NCBI GenBank assembly: GCA_003023695.1
Contig: PXYW01000007.1
Coordinates: forward strand, 1 to 44,421
Reading direction: 5' to 3'
Source: Sulfobacillus benefaciens
GTDB lineage: Bacteria > Bacillota > Sulfobacillia > Sulfobacillales > Sulfobacillaceae
Length of the DNA stretch: 44,421 bases
Shown here piece after piece: positions 7,404 to 15,409 of the stretch (positions within the stretch are counted from its first letter, which is position 1; each line of letters starts with the position of its first letter). Under the pieces are notes generated by a model. The model worked only from the letters and a program-made list of their open reading frames with translations. It had not been told where the DNA came from and made no database searches. Made by a program: the position numbers and the translations under genes.

Positions 7404-9295
7404 GGGTGAGCACAAGCAGCGCTGTCGAAAGTACGTCTGACATATTCAATGAGCGGCACCAAATTATCCACCCGATTGTAGGAAGGCACCAAATAGACCC
7501 CAGCTACTAAAGAACCCAGTTGGTTAATCAAATCCAGCGCCAGCTCCATCCCTACCTTTGCCGCTTCCGAGGATCCTGCCAATTGCTCCAATATCACACT
7601 GGGAATGTCAATTCCCGGAACTTCATTATGCAAGTAAAGAGCCTGACGATAGGATACCAATGGCATCACTCCTAAGAGCAACGGGATTCCTGTAATATCC
7701 GGCACCTGATCGAAGAACCGATACAAGATCGTCGGATCATAAACCGGCTGCGACATTAGAAAATGCGCTCCTGCATCCATTTTGGCACGTAAGCGCTCAA
7801 TTTCCAACTTCACATCTTCGCTGTTGGGATTTATCCCGACCCCCATCACAAAATGGGTGGACGCTCCAATTGGCTGTCCCAAGGCGTCCTGACCCTGGTT
7901 AAAGCTCTTAAGAACCCGAACCAATCCGATCGAATCTAAATCGTACACTGCAGTTGCATGGGCGTAGTCGCCTAATCCGGGTGGATCCCCAGTGAGGCAC
8001 AGCACATTTCTAATGCCCAATGCATGAGCACCCAACAAATCACTTTGCAATCCCATCAAATTACGGTCCCGTGTCGTGAAGTGCATGATGGTTTGCAATC
8101 CGGTTTGTTCTTGCAACAACCGCGCCGTAGCCAAGGAGCTCATCCGCACTCGCGCCATGGGACTGTCTCCGATATTAATAAGGTCGGCTCCGGCGGCATG
8201 TACCCGCCTTGCGGCCTCTAGGGTCCGGGTCACCGTGACCCCGCGTGGCGGATCCAGTTCCACGCTAATTATAAAGTGCTTGCCGAAAAGATCGCTAAGC
8301 GAAGCGGGTGCTGCGGAATTCTCGTGCGTTTCATGACTGGGTCCCTCGTGAAGCGTCACCGTCGACCAAGGCTCGATTTCTGGGGTCGCGGTAGAGGACA
8401 AAGCATGGGATATTGAACGGATGTGGTCTGGGGTAGTACCGCAGCACCCGCCAATGACGACACATCCCGCTGATTTAAGCGCTGGCGCAATATTTCCCAC
8501 ATATTCCGCTGAGGCGGGATAATGAATCCGATCGCCACGCCGTGTCGGTTCTCCCGCATTCGGATAAGCTGCCAACCCAATTCCCTGTTCCCGCGCTTTT
8601 GGGGCCATACGCAAAATAGCGTCTAATAAGGGAGCCGGACCACTGCCACAATTTGCCCCCACAAGATCGGGAGGTCCCCCCGGCAGTGCCGCCACAAAAT
8701 CCATGGCCTCTTCCGGGCTTAAGCCAAAAAGCGTGGTGCCCATCGGCGAAAACGCAAAAGTAACGATAATGGGTAGCGATGACTCCCGCCGAATGGCCTC
8801 TACAGCAGCTTGGACTGTCAAGGCATCTGACATCGTTTCCACGATAAATCCATCGACTCCGCCGGCAAGAAGCCCGGAAACCGCCTCCTGATACATAGAT
8901 ACGGCGTCAGTATAGGCAGTTCCTGTGCCCCACGGCGGATCCACCGGCGTCGCCAACGGTCCTAATGATCCCACAATGTAAGCTTCTTCCCCATGGGTGT
9001 CCCGAGCATGGCGAGCAATTTGGGTAGCGCGGCGATTGAGGCTGAAAATATCTGCCCCAAGCCCGAGGGATGCCAATTTGCTGGCATTGGCCTGGAAAGT
9101 ATGGGTCTCCAGAATCTGCGATCCCGCTTCCAGGTAGCTTAGATGCAGTTGAAACACCGAGTCAGGCGACTGAAGCGGCAGTAAAGGCAAGTCATGAACC
9201 GAAGCCCCATTAGCTAACAACCCGGTGCCTATGGCGCCATCCGCTACCATGACCATCCCGTGTCGGAGTCTTAAGCCCAACTCGGCGGCCATCAT
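7400..9295 (-). CDS. Bifunctional homocysteine S-methyltransferase / methylene-THF reductase (YitJ type)
   Basis: A 631-aa fusion. Residues ~1-300 are a homocysteine S-methyltransferase barrel with its zinc ligands, Cys216 (GANCGSG) and Cys284-Cys285 (GGCCGTTP). Residues ~335-620 are a methylene-tetrahydrofolate reductase (FAD) domain starting at IISVELDPPRG and including LCLTGDPPG. The second half makes 5-methyl-THF; the first moves a methyl group to homocysteine. I start at ATG 9295, which overlaps the TAA of the preceding MetE gene as TAATG; an upstream in-frame start would run 99 bases into that gene. It is third in the S-box-controlled operon. The same fusion is known in Bacillus. Confidence 0.88.
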   Translation of the reverse strand: MMAAELGLRLRHGMVMVADGAIGTGLLANGASVHDLPLLPLQSPDSVFQLHLSYLEAGSQILETHTFQANASKLASLGLGADIFSLNRRATQIARHARDTHGEEAYIVGSLGPLATPVDPPWGTGTAYTDAVSMYQEAVSGLLAGGVDGFIVETMSDALTVQAAVEAIRRESSLPIIVTFAFSPMGTTLFGLSPEEAMDFVAALPGGPPDLVGANCGSGPAPLLDAILRMAPKAREQGIGLAAYPNAGEPTRRGDRIHYPASAEYVGNIAPALKSAGCVVIGGCCGTTPDHIRSISHALSSTATPEIEPWSTVTLHEGPSHETHENSAAPASLSDLFGKHFIISVELDPPRGVTVTRTLEAARRVHAAGADLINIGDSPMARVRMSSLATARLLQEQTGLQTIMHFTTRDRNLMGLQSDLLGAHALGIRNVLCLTGDPPGLGDYAHATAVYDLDSIGLVRVLKSFNQGQDALGQPIGASTHFVMGVGINPNSEDVKLEIERLRAKMDAGAHFLMSQPVYDPTILYRFFDQVPDITGIPLLLGVMPLVSYRQALYLHNEVPGIDIPSVILEQLAGSSEAAKVGMELALDLINQLGSLVAGVYLVPSYNRVDNLVPLIEYVRRTFDSAACAHP

Positions 9296-10281
9296 TACTT
9301 CAACCCTTCTTCTTTCCGCACCTGGTCTACTGCGTGTTGCATGACGGTAAGCTTTTGCACTGCCTCGTCCCAGGTACGAGTTTTTAACCCGCAATCCGGA
9401 TCAATATATAGGCGTTCTGCTGGAACAACTTCCAGTGCGCGCAAAATTCCCGCTTTGACTTCATCGACCGACTCTAGCCTGTGGCTATGCACATCAACCA
9501 CACCTAGCGCCAATTCTTTGTCTTTTGGCCACGGAACCCTCCGCAGTATCTCCAGTAATTGAAACTGACCATTGGCCGCTTCCAAATCCAATTGATTGAC
9601 AGGAAGATCCAATAACGCGGGATAAATAGCATCAAAGTCTCCGTAACAAATATGGCTAATAGTGTGCGCCGGCAGGTCTCTGGTAACAATTTCCATTGCC
9701 TCAATGGCCAAGTCCAGTTCCTGGGGCCGGGTGGAAATAGCCGGTTCATCAATTTGAATATACTCGGCCCCCGCGGCCGCCAAGGCCAACGCTTCCTCAT
9801 GCACCAACTGCGCTAAATCCAATACCAGAGACCGACGATCTGGATAAAAGTCGTTGAACGACCAATCACAAATCGTATAAGGTCCTGTCAACATACCTTT
9901 CATGGGCTTCTTGGTCAGAGCCTGAGCCTTTTGCCACGACTCCACGGTGAGACCCGTCGATCCCGCATAGCTCACCCGATTGGTCACAACCGGCTTATGG
10001 TAATAACGATTCCCATAGGATCGGACCGGCAACGACTCGGTAAATCCCTGCCAGTTTTCAGCAAAGTAGGCAACCATATCCCCGCGTTCCATTTCGCCAT
10101 GGACCAAAATATCGATGCCTAACGCTTCTTGCAGTCGAATGACTTCCTGCGTGGCTTCCTGTTCCGCAGCACGTAAATCTTGAAGCGAGATCTCCTGCCG
10201 TCGAAACCGCTGACGAGCCTTAACCAAGGAAGGAGGTTTGGGAAAACTGCCGACGCTAGTAGTTTTTAATGTCTCAGCCAT
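9295..10281 (-). CDS. metE: Cobalamin-independent methionine synthase, stand-alone catalytic (C-terminal) half
   Basis: A 328-aa barrel matching the C-terminal half of MetE, which moves the methyl group of 5-methyl-THF to homocysteine using zinc. The zinc ligands are all visible: His210 and Cys212 (SHICYGDF), Glu234 (LDLEAANG) and Cys297 (DPDCGLKTR), at nearly the same spacing as in E. coli MetE. Substrate loops HGEMERGDMV and QIDEPA are also present. The large N-terminal MetE domain is absent; instead a separate gene resembling it lies directly upstream (10284-11276, 2 bases away), in the same order as the halves of full MetE. Core MetE proteins of this size are known in archaea and some bacteria, where the methyl donor may differ. 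Confidence 0.85.
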   Translation of the reverse strand: MAETLKTTSVGSFPKPPSLVKARQRFRRQEISLQDLRAAEQEATQEVIRLQEALGIDILVHGEMERGDMVAYFAENWQGFTESLPVRSYGNRYYHKPVVTNRVSYAGSTGLTVESWQKAQALTKKPMKGMLTGPYTICDWSFNDFYPDRRSLVLDLAQLVHEEALALAAAGAEYIQIDEPAISTRPQELDLAIEAMEIVTRDLPAHTISHICYGDFDAIYPALLDLPVNQLDLEAANGQFQLLEILRRVPWPKDKELALGVVDVHSHRLESVDEVKAGILRALEVVPAERLYIDPDCGLKTRTWDEAVQKLTVMQHAVDQVRKEEGLK

Positions 10282-10283
10282 AA

Positions 10284-11276
10284 TTATCCTCGTCCTCCAT
10301 TTCGCGGAGCGATCGCCACTGCGTCACGCACCTGGGATAACACGTGTACTTTGCCTTCGGCATGATCCGGCGGCAACAGCTCAAGTCCGCCATTGGGATG
10401 GAGCCAGACCCGAGATTCACCTTGAACACGCAAAATCGGCTCAAGTTTCTTGACCAATTCGGGAACCGATTCTTTTTTCACTTGACGAGCATCGATAAGG
10501 CCTACTCCCACTTCCACGGGCAATTGCTCGGAACTCAGTCGCGGCACCACTTCAGGGTCCGAAACCGCATCGAGGTAGAGTCGAGAAAATCCAGCAATGG
10601 CCAGAGGCTCAATCCAACGGTGGACGCCAGGGCCCCAATAAAGGGCAAGGCTTTGATCAACGGAAAGATCTTTGGTTAGGTGTGCGAGAGTTTCGCTGAC
10701 CTCCCCAATGTCCCATCCCGGGTAATAGGCCAACGCTGGTTCGTCCCATTGAATTTCTTGAATTCCGGTATCCAAAAGCGAATTGGCCTCCAGTCTCAAG
10801 ACTTCTACAACATCGTCCAACAATGCTTGCCGATTATGATAACTGTCATCTTGAGACAACTGCAAAAACGTAAACGGTCCTGGCAATACCGCCTTTACCG
10901 GTATTGTTGACACCCCCACTGCCTGCGTCATCCACCAGCGGACTACCCCTCCTTGAAATGAAAGGCGGCCGCGAACCAAGGGGTGTCGATAGTAAAAATT
11001 ATTGTCTAAGAACCGTAACAATCCGGCAGATTGCACATTATCGATATCCCGCACAACGCCATCAAACATGTCATTCCAGCGAATCATTCCGTCGCTCGTC
11101 AAATCCAGTCGATGCGCTTTTGCCACCTGGATCACATGACGAGTACGATCCCTAATTGTTTGCTCTAATTGCGTGGGCCCGATGCTTCCTCGTTCAAATC
11201 GCTGAATGGCCGTCCGCACACTCGGCCCATGGTCGGCGGGGATCTTGGGGTAGGATCCTAATGTTGTAATTCTCAT
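10284..11276 (-). CDS. MetE N-terminal-half-like protein lacking zinc ligands
   Basis: A 330-aa MetE-family barrel. The start ATG 11276 has AGGAG 8 nt upstream; an extension to 11408 would run back through the riboswitch terminator. Blocks that align by eye with the N-half of fused MetE include TLGSYPKI, VKAVLPGPFTF, IQWDEPALA, VGLIDAR and VWLHPNGG. Where the catalytic half has HIC and DPDC, this protein has ALYWG and HPNG, so all zinc-binding His/Cys are missing and it cannot by itself do the known chemistry. It probably works with the next gene, perhaps by helping bind the folate donor as the MetE N-domain does. First gene of the S-box operon. Confidence 0.75.
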   Translation of the reverse strand: MRITTLGSYPKIPADHGPSVRTAIQRFERGSIGPTQLEQTIRDRTRHVIQVAKAHRLDLTSDGMIRWNDMFDGVVRDIDNVQSAGLLRFLDNNFYYRHPLVRGRLSFQGGVVRWWMTQAVGVSTIPVKAVLPGPFTFLQLSQDDSYHNRQALLDDVVEVLRLEANSLLDTGIQEIQWDEPALAYYPGWDIGEVSETLAHLTKDLSVDQSLALYWGPGVHRWIEPLAIAGFSRLYLDAVSDPEVVPRLSSEQLPVEVGVGLIDARQVKKESVPELVKKLEPILRVQGESRVWLHPNGGLELLPPDHAEGKVHVLSQVRDAVAIAPRNGGRG

Positions 11277-11314
11277 GCAATCGCTCCTGTCATAGTGCCA
11301 ATAGATAAACAGAC

Positions 11315-11340
11315 AAAAAACACGCCAGAGAAGAGGCGTG
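11315..11340 (-). terminator. Riboswitch-controlled intrinsic terminator
   Basis: On the minus strand CACGCC (11340-11335) pairs with GGCGTG (11326-11321) around an 8-nt loop and is followed by six T (11320-11315). The loop bases CTCTTCTC can instead pair with GAGAAGAG of the aptamer's last stem (11352-11345), which gives the alternative antiterminator. High SAM would favour termination. Confidence 0.88.
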
Positions 11341-11346
11341 AGCTCT

Positions 11347-11460
11347 CTTCTCATCTCTAAGGACAGCAACAATACGTCCTTCAGGAATTGGCACCCACCT
11401 CTACGCAAGCGGGTTGCCGGGCTTCATAGGGCCAGTCCCTCCACCACTCTGGATAAGAAG
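11347..11460 (-). ncRNA. SAM-I (S-box) riboswitch aptamer
   Basis: Read on the minus strand, the leader has the S-box core: CTTATCCAGAGTGGTGGAGG, GGCCCTATGAAGCCCGGCAACC, and GGTGCCAATTCC. The closing helix P1 is CTTCTTATC (11460-11452) with GATGAGAAG (11355-11347), all nine positions paired (one U-G). Family knowledge: it binds S-adenosylmethionine and turns off sulfur/methionine genes by termination. The genes that follow (MetE halves and HMT-MTHFR) fit exactly. Confidence 0.95.
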
Positions 11461-11481
11461 TAAATTTATTAAGTTTTAGGC

Positions 11482-11510
11482 AATGTACCATGTCGGAGTG
11501 ATTCGGTCAA
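11482..11510 (-). promoter_or_regulatory. SigA-type promoter of the methionine operon
   Basis: TTGACC (11510-11505), a 17-bp spacer, then TACATT (11487-11482). Transcription would begin about 15 bases before the S-box aptamer, so the whole leader is included. Confidence 0.65.
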
Positions 11511-11687
11511 TGGGGAATTTTTACGGGTGTCCCTCAAAATTGTGATCAAGCACCAATCCTTCAAGATGGGGATATCAATTGGGCCCATAGATCTTTTCCC
11601 CAGAATCGCCTCATGCGTAGTGACTGCTTATGCACCTGCTTCCACCCATCGTATTCTGCTCCCACTTTCCTGTTGTTTGAGTTCCGT

Positions 11688-11776
11688 TTTACGGCGCCTC
11701 CCTCGGGTCAAGTTAACGAATGCGCCGTAAACCCCTTGCTTCAGCGATGGGGATTAAGGCGCTCGCCGTCAGGCGA
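11688..11776 (+). repeat. Cluster of three hairpins, IS200/IS605 right-end or omega-RNA-like
   Basis: Three stems lie back to back. TTTACGGCGC (11688-11697) pairs perfectly with GCGCCGTAAA (11722-11731). CCCCTTGC (11732-11739) pairs with GCGATGGGG (11744-11752) around a TTCA loop with one bulge. TCGCC (11763-11767) pairs with GGCGA (11772-11776). The CCC-x-GCTTCAGC-x-GGGG form is common at the 3' end of IS200/IS605 tnpB genes, where it overlaps the guide RNA. No tnpB is present alongside. The assignment rests on this resemblance only. Confidence 0.4.
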
Positions 11777-11935
11777 ACGTTTTAACCGGCAATGCTATAC
11801 CTCAGTCGCTTGATAGGTACTCAACCTGCGTTCGCTGTGACATTGGGATACATTGGCGGTTGTCTCCTGCAATCGTGGGAGACGTAAAATGTATCGCGTC
11901 GTCAAGACCAGACGTTAACAGGATGCGGCGAATGA

Positions 11936-12058
11936 TCAGCCCAGTACTCGGAAACCTTCGGGCGACCGACTAGGGGGCTTTTGGCGAACCCTTTGCAAGA
12001 AAAGCTGACGTCAGTCGGTTCCTCGGAAGAATCCCCCGGCTTTAGCCTTGTCAAATAG
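11936..12058 (+). pseudogene. Fragment resembling a TnpB C-terminal tail
   Basis: A 40-codon frame between stops ends in VGSSEESPGFSLVK. Its DNA near the stop, with CCCCCGGCTTTAGCC, resembles the region where tnpB genes of IS200/IS605 elements run into their end hairpin. There is no start, no catalytic or zinc-finger part, and the hairpin's second arm is degraded. Weak call from short similarity. Confidence 0.25.
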
Positions 12059-12239
12059 CTTATCTCATGTAACAGTGTGCCCCGCACGACGCGTCCGACT
12101 TTCTCACATAGCCTTAGTGGGATAATGTCCGCCAAGTCATCCATGCATGACGCATGCTAGTCCGGGATACCCTGGCGTCGTAAGCTGCGACCTTGGGCGG
12201 CATCATATGATGGTGTCCAGCCTCGGTTTGCAACGCATC

Positions 12240-12430
12240 AACGGATTATAGTGTGGCACCAACTTGTCGAAATTTGCACAAAAGTGGCCGTCAGCGAAAC
12301 CTGCGATTTGCTTGTCACGACAGCAACCTGACGCTTTAATAAGTCAACCCCACTTTGCAAATATATGATGGGTCCTATATACGTGCAATGGCACCAAAAA
12401 CCAGCGGTTTGACACCTGGGGAGTGTCAAT
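12240..12430. mobile_element. Possible IS21-type element end remnant
   Basis: GTGGCACCAACTTGTCGAAA and a related GGCACCAAAAACCAGCGGTT-type block about 130 bases on recall the repeated sites at the ends of IS21-family elements. A GACAC/GTGTC inverted repeat lies at the right side (about 12409-12426). No istA/istB genes are nearby. Identification is from memory of such ends, so weak. Confidence 0.25.
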
Positions 12431-12541
12431 GGGTATGGGTCACTCGCCGAATCGTAACGATTGAATCCTTCTTTGGATTCTCTGCTCGTTATTCAACACC
12501 CTGCCCGAACTCACGGTGAACACGTGGTAAGACATGGCAAA

Positions 12542-12570
12542 TTGTCGGCCAAACATGACGGTGCTACAAT
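12542..12570 (+). promoter_or_regulatory. SigA-type promoter of the ABC exporter genes
   Basis: TTGTCG (12542-12547), 17-bp spacer, TACAAT (12565-12570), 38 bases before the ATPase start. Confidence 0.6.
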
Positions 12571-12608
12571 CGAATAAAGGATGACGATAGGCGTGAGGAC
12601 GGTAACCA

Positions 12609-13346
12609 ATGCGGGGAGCGTGCCAAGATTTAACGGTGAAATATGGCCATTTCGTGGCATTAGACCATATCAACCTGAACATTCCGGAGGGACAATCCGC
12701 GATAGTGCTCGGCGAAAATGGAGCGGGAAAGTCTACGTTATTGCGGACATTGGCGGGTTGGATTCGGCCCACCAACGGCAGGGTTGCAATTAATGATCAG
12801 TACCTGGCTCAACAAGAACGGCAAGTGAGAGCTTGGGTTAAACTGGTGCCGGATACCCCTCAGTTCTATTCAGATTTAACCGTATGGGAACATCTTGAGA
12901 TAGTGGCGCAGGCCAACCATATTCGTCATTGGCAAGATGAGGCAACTAGCCTGCTGACCCGATTCGGCATTCATCGCAACCTTAGGTCGTTTCCATCACG
13001 TTTCTCGCGTGGGATGCAGTATAAATTGGCGTTAGTGATGTCCTTGATAACCAAGCCAGAGCTGCTACTCTTAGACGAGCCATACGGACCCCTCGACCCC
13101 GATTCCCAAATTTTCTTGGCAAAATACCTTGCTGAATTAGTAGCCAGCGGCGTCAGCGTTCTATTAAGCACGCATGTGCTGCCCGACGAAGGCGCTCCTC
13201 ATAGGATTTTGGTATTGGAACAAGGCCGTTTGGTGCTGGATTCTTTCGTGGCGGATGTGATGGCAGCGGGGAACATCACACTGGCCTCTTTGCCCCATAA
13301 TGTGCTCACACGAGTATTGGCAAAGGTGAGAGCCTCTGATGCATGA
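12609..13346 (+). CDS. ABC transporter ATP-binding protein
   Basis: A 245-aa nucleotide-binding subunit. Walker A is GENGAGKST (~residues 36-44), the signature is FSRGMQ (a variant common in ABC-2 exporters in place of LSGGQ), Walker B is LLLLDEP, and the H-loop is LLSTHV. It energises export by the membrane partner encoded next, whose start overlaps its end by 8 bases. Substrate unknown. The ribosome site is weak (GTGAGG at 10-15 bases). The pair lies among decayed insertion sequences, suggesting acquired DNA. Confidence 0.85.
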   Translation: MRGACQDLTVKYGHFVALDHINLNIPEGQSAIVLGENGAGKSTLLRTLAGWIRPTNGRVAINDQYLAQQERQVRAWVKLVPDTPQFYSDLTVWEHLEIVAQANHIRHWQDEATSLLTRFGIHRNLRSFPSRFSRGMQYKLALVMSLITKPELLLLDEPYGPLDPDSQIFLAKYLAELVASGVSVLLSTHVLPDEGAPHRILVLEQGRLVLDSFVADVMAAGNITLASLPHNVLTRVLAKVRASDA

Positions 13347-14859
13347 CCTCCTGCTAATTTCCCGCATACGTCTGCGACAGGCCACCAGCCAGATTCTGTA
13401 CGCTCTTCGCGTGCTGGGAGTGGACACCAGTAAAACGGACTGGGTCACGTATACCTATGGGTTGTACCTAGTAGGCGTGTTCGCTGGATGGACGACAGTT
13501 AGCTGGGCGGGCGTGCTACACTTGGTCGCGTCTAACCCATGGATGAGACCGACGTGGATTATCATAATCCCGCCACTGTTAACCTTCGTTGCGGTGGTTT
13601 CCTGGGCCCGTGCACTAGGCACCGTCCCATTTAAACTCGCCCATGGAGATTTGGAATTGCTAGCGCCTTCGCCAATTTCTCGTCGTGCTTTGGCTGCGAG
13701 TCCATGGATCGTCCAACAAGTAAAAGCCGCATTGATTCAAGGATTTCTGGGCTCTCTCATTGTAGCCTTTTTTCATGGTGTGCATAGACATCTTTGGATA
13801 GAAGTCGAACTGTTTGCTTTGTGGGGGATGGGTGTTAGCGGATGGGGATTTGTCTGGTCAAGCTTGCGTGTGATGTCCGCTCGCAAGCCAAGGCACTGGC
13901 TGTGGCTCTTGCCTCTCTTCGGAGCAATAGCAGTGGGGGCCTGGTCGCATACGGCGCTGCTTTGGCCTGCTCATTGGGTGGTACTGCCGCTTACCATCCA
14001 ATCCCAAGCTGCTCTTCGGCCACAGGAAGTCTTGGGTCTCATGGTGGTTTTCGCATGGACGGCTGCGTTGGCAGTCAGTGGCAAAATACACTTGATTTCC
14101 ATTCAAGAGGCAAGCGCACTGTATGCCGATATGAGGGCGCTCGGGACGGTGTATGCACCGAATCCTCAATTGGTACGCGATATGGTGCAAGCCTCCCGCT
14201 TGCGTGGCCGTCGCGCTCGAGGGAACATGCCAACTTGGCACCCCCCTTTTGCAGAATGTGGCCGTTTATATGTTGTACTATTGCGTTCTCCCGGACAGGC
14301 CTTCGCGTTGCTGGAAATTGCACTGCTGATCCGTTCCGCTCTATTGCTCATTTTTTCATCCCATACGGGAATTGTCTGGTTGTTTTGGCTCGTGGCATGC
14401 TATCGCTTTCAGCGTGGAAGCACCACATTTTTGTGGCAGCGGAATGCAAACAATGCCTTTATTCGCCAATTTTGGCCTGACACGCTGCTGGAGCGCATGC
14501 TCCGGAGTTCGGTGCTCCCGCTGTCCATCGTCACCGGATTATCTGTGCTGCTATGGTGGTTGCTCCCCCTGGGGGTACCGTTGAGTGTCAAGCCCGCGTT
14601 AACACTATTAGCTCTTGTTATTGCCTGGCATTTCGCGGAGACCTTTGAGCTGATGCGCAAACTTCCCAATGGGAGCGGTGCCGTAGGCACGCGTGAAGCC
14701 CGGACGATAGGAATGGGTATGTTTTTATTCGCGGCGATTGTGTTGCATAAATTGGTGATGGCTTGGGCCCTTACCGCAATATTGGTGTTTATTGTCTTCC
14801 GCCAGGGTGTTTCCGAATTTCATCGCGGCACCTCCTCAGTGGGGATCCCCCAGGATTAG
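13339..14859 (+). CDS. ABC-2-type exporter membrane protein
   Basis: A 506-aa hydrophobic protein with roughly 10-12 membrane segments, for example VGVFAGWTTVSWAGVL near the N-terminus and LLALVIAWHFAETF near the C-terminus. A soluble basic part lies at ~260-300 (ASRLRGRRARG). No family motif beyond general ABC-2 permease character is recognised. It starts inside the end of the ATPase gene (ATG at 13339), so the two are surely co-translated and form one exporter. Confidence 0.65.
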   Translation: MHDLLLISRIRLRQATSQILYALRVLGVDTSKTDWVTYTYGLYLVGVFAGWTTVSWAGVLHLVASNPWMRPTWIIIIPPLLTFVAVVSWARALGTVPFKLAHGDLELLAPSPISRRALAASPWIVQQVKAALIQGFLGSLIVAFFHGVHRHLWIEVELFALWGMGVSGWGFVWSSLRVMSARKPRHWLWLLPLFGAIAVGAWSHTALLWPAHWVVLPLTIQSQAALRPQEVLGLMVVFAWTAALAVSGKIHLISIQEASALYADMRALGTVYAPNPQLVRDMVQASRLRGRRARGNMPTWHPPFAECGRLYVVLLRSPGQAFALLEIALLIRSALLLIFSSHTGIVWLFWLVACYRFQRGSTTFLWQRNANNAFIRQFWPDTLLERMLRSSVLPLSIVTGLSVLLWWLLPLGVPLSVKPALTLLALVIAWHFAETFELMRKLPNGSGAVGTREARTIGMGMFLFAAIVLHKLVMAWALTAILVFIVFRQGVSEFHRGTSSVGIPQD

Positions 14860-14911
14860 GCTGCACCGATGATGATGTCACACGGCAAACCAGGGAGACT
14901 ACAATACGAGA

Positions 14912-14971
14912 TCATTGAAGATCTGCATGAACCACATCAGATGCCATCTCTTGAGACCCGTCCATATGCAC
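14912..14971 (-). CDS. Possible 19-residue peptide or remnant start of a lost gene
   Basis: GTG at 14971 has AAGGAG (14983-14978) 6 nt upstream, an ideal site, and the frame runs 19 codons to TGA. A TTGACA-17-TAATTC promoter lies 65 bases further upstream. The peptide (VHMDGSQEMASDVV...) has no membrane segment and I do not recognise it. It may be the surviving first codons of a deleted transposase, or a leader peptide. Confidence 0.25.
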   Translation of the reverse strand: MHMDGSQEMASDVVHADLQ

Positions 14972-15035
14972 GATAATCTCCTTGAGATAACGCAACTCGC
15001 GTGATCTAATAAGATACTAAAAGATCGGTGCAACG

Positions 15036-15064
15036 GAATTAGACGGCACCAGCTTAAATGTCAA
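15036..15064 (-). promoter_or_regulatory. Orphan SigA-type promoter
   Basis: TTGACA (15064-15059), 17-bp spacer, TAATTC (15041-15036) on the minus strand. It points at the 19-codon frame and the end of the convergent ABC permease gene. Confidence 0.5.
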
Positions 15065-15351
15065 TCCTTTTTCGGGTGTCAGCAATCCTTTATAACCGGT
15101 CCGCAGGTTTCCGGACACTGGGGTGCCGGATCAATCACGACGCAAGACCATGAAAATTGGCGATTTTTGTCAGCCTGGAACAGAAGCACTATATGTTAAA
15201 CGCTCAGCCACGCTCTCCCCAGGCTGCGCTGGGGAAAGTAGACCGTGGATTACTCGGGAAAAGCGAGTACCGAAGATGCCAACGCAATTAACGGGAAGAG
15301 ATTGTGCGTATGAACAGTGTACCCGGATGGCTCGGAGATCGGTTATGGCTG

Positions 15352-15390
15352 TTGACGTACAACATTATGTCGTTTAGAATGAACTAAACG
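15352..15390 (+). promoter_or_regulatory. Promoter with overlapping inverted-repeat operator
   Basis: TTGACG (15352-15357), 17-bp spacer, TAGAAT (15375-15380). A perfect inverted repeat, CGTTTAG (15371-15377) and CTAAACG (15384-15390) with 6 bases between, covers the -10 and the likely start of transcription. A dimeric regulator bound here would block RNA polymerase. The adjacent regulator gene makes autorepression the simplest reading. Confidence 0.75.
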
Positions 15391-15409
15391 TTCGGAGATG
15401 ATTATATTT

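Larger units (their letters stand above)
11527..12540. other. About 1 kb non-coding stretch with decayed mobile-element traces
   Basis: No intact gene is supported here on either strand. It holds three consecutive hairpins (11688-11776), a ~40-codon fragment resembling the tail of a TnpB reading frame (11936-12058), and bases resembling the ends of an IS21-type element (about 12240-12430). I read it as an insertion-sequence graveyard between the methionine operon and the ABC transporter. Confidence 0.45.
14860..15351. other. Intergenic region with an orphan minus-strand expression signal
   Basis: About 490 bases without a supported gene of normal size. The minus strand has a good promoter (15064-15036) followed by a ribosome site and a 19-codon frame. 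Two TGTCA...CCTTT motifs (from 15059 and 15077) flank it. A plus-strand open frame at 15123-15377 has no ribosome site and no recognisable product. Confidence 0.4.

Noticed and set aside
11277..11408. N-terminal extension of the MetE N-half-like gene
   Set aside because: The extension is the riboswitch antiterminator and terminator; the ribosome site supports ATG 11276.
12464..12481. Inverted repeat GAATCC-N6-GGATTC
   Set aside because: Short, no U tract, not placed at a promoter core or gene end; insufficient for a terminator or operator call.
13842..14480. Plus-strand open frame of 212 codons
   Set aside because: Shadow frame inside the ABC permease gene; no ribosome site and Cys/Arg-rich nonsense composition.
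15123..15377. Plus-strand 84-codon frame before the regulator
   Set aside because: No ribosome site, overlaps the regulator's promoter and operator, no recognisable product.
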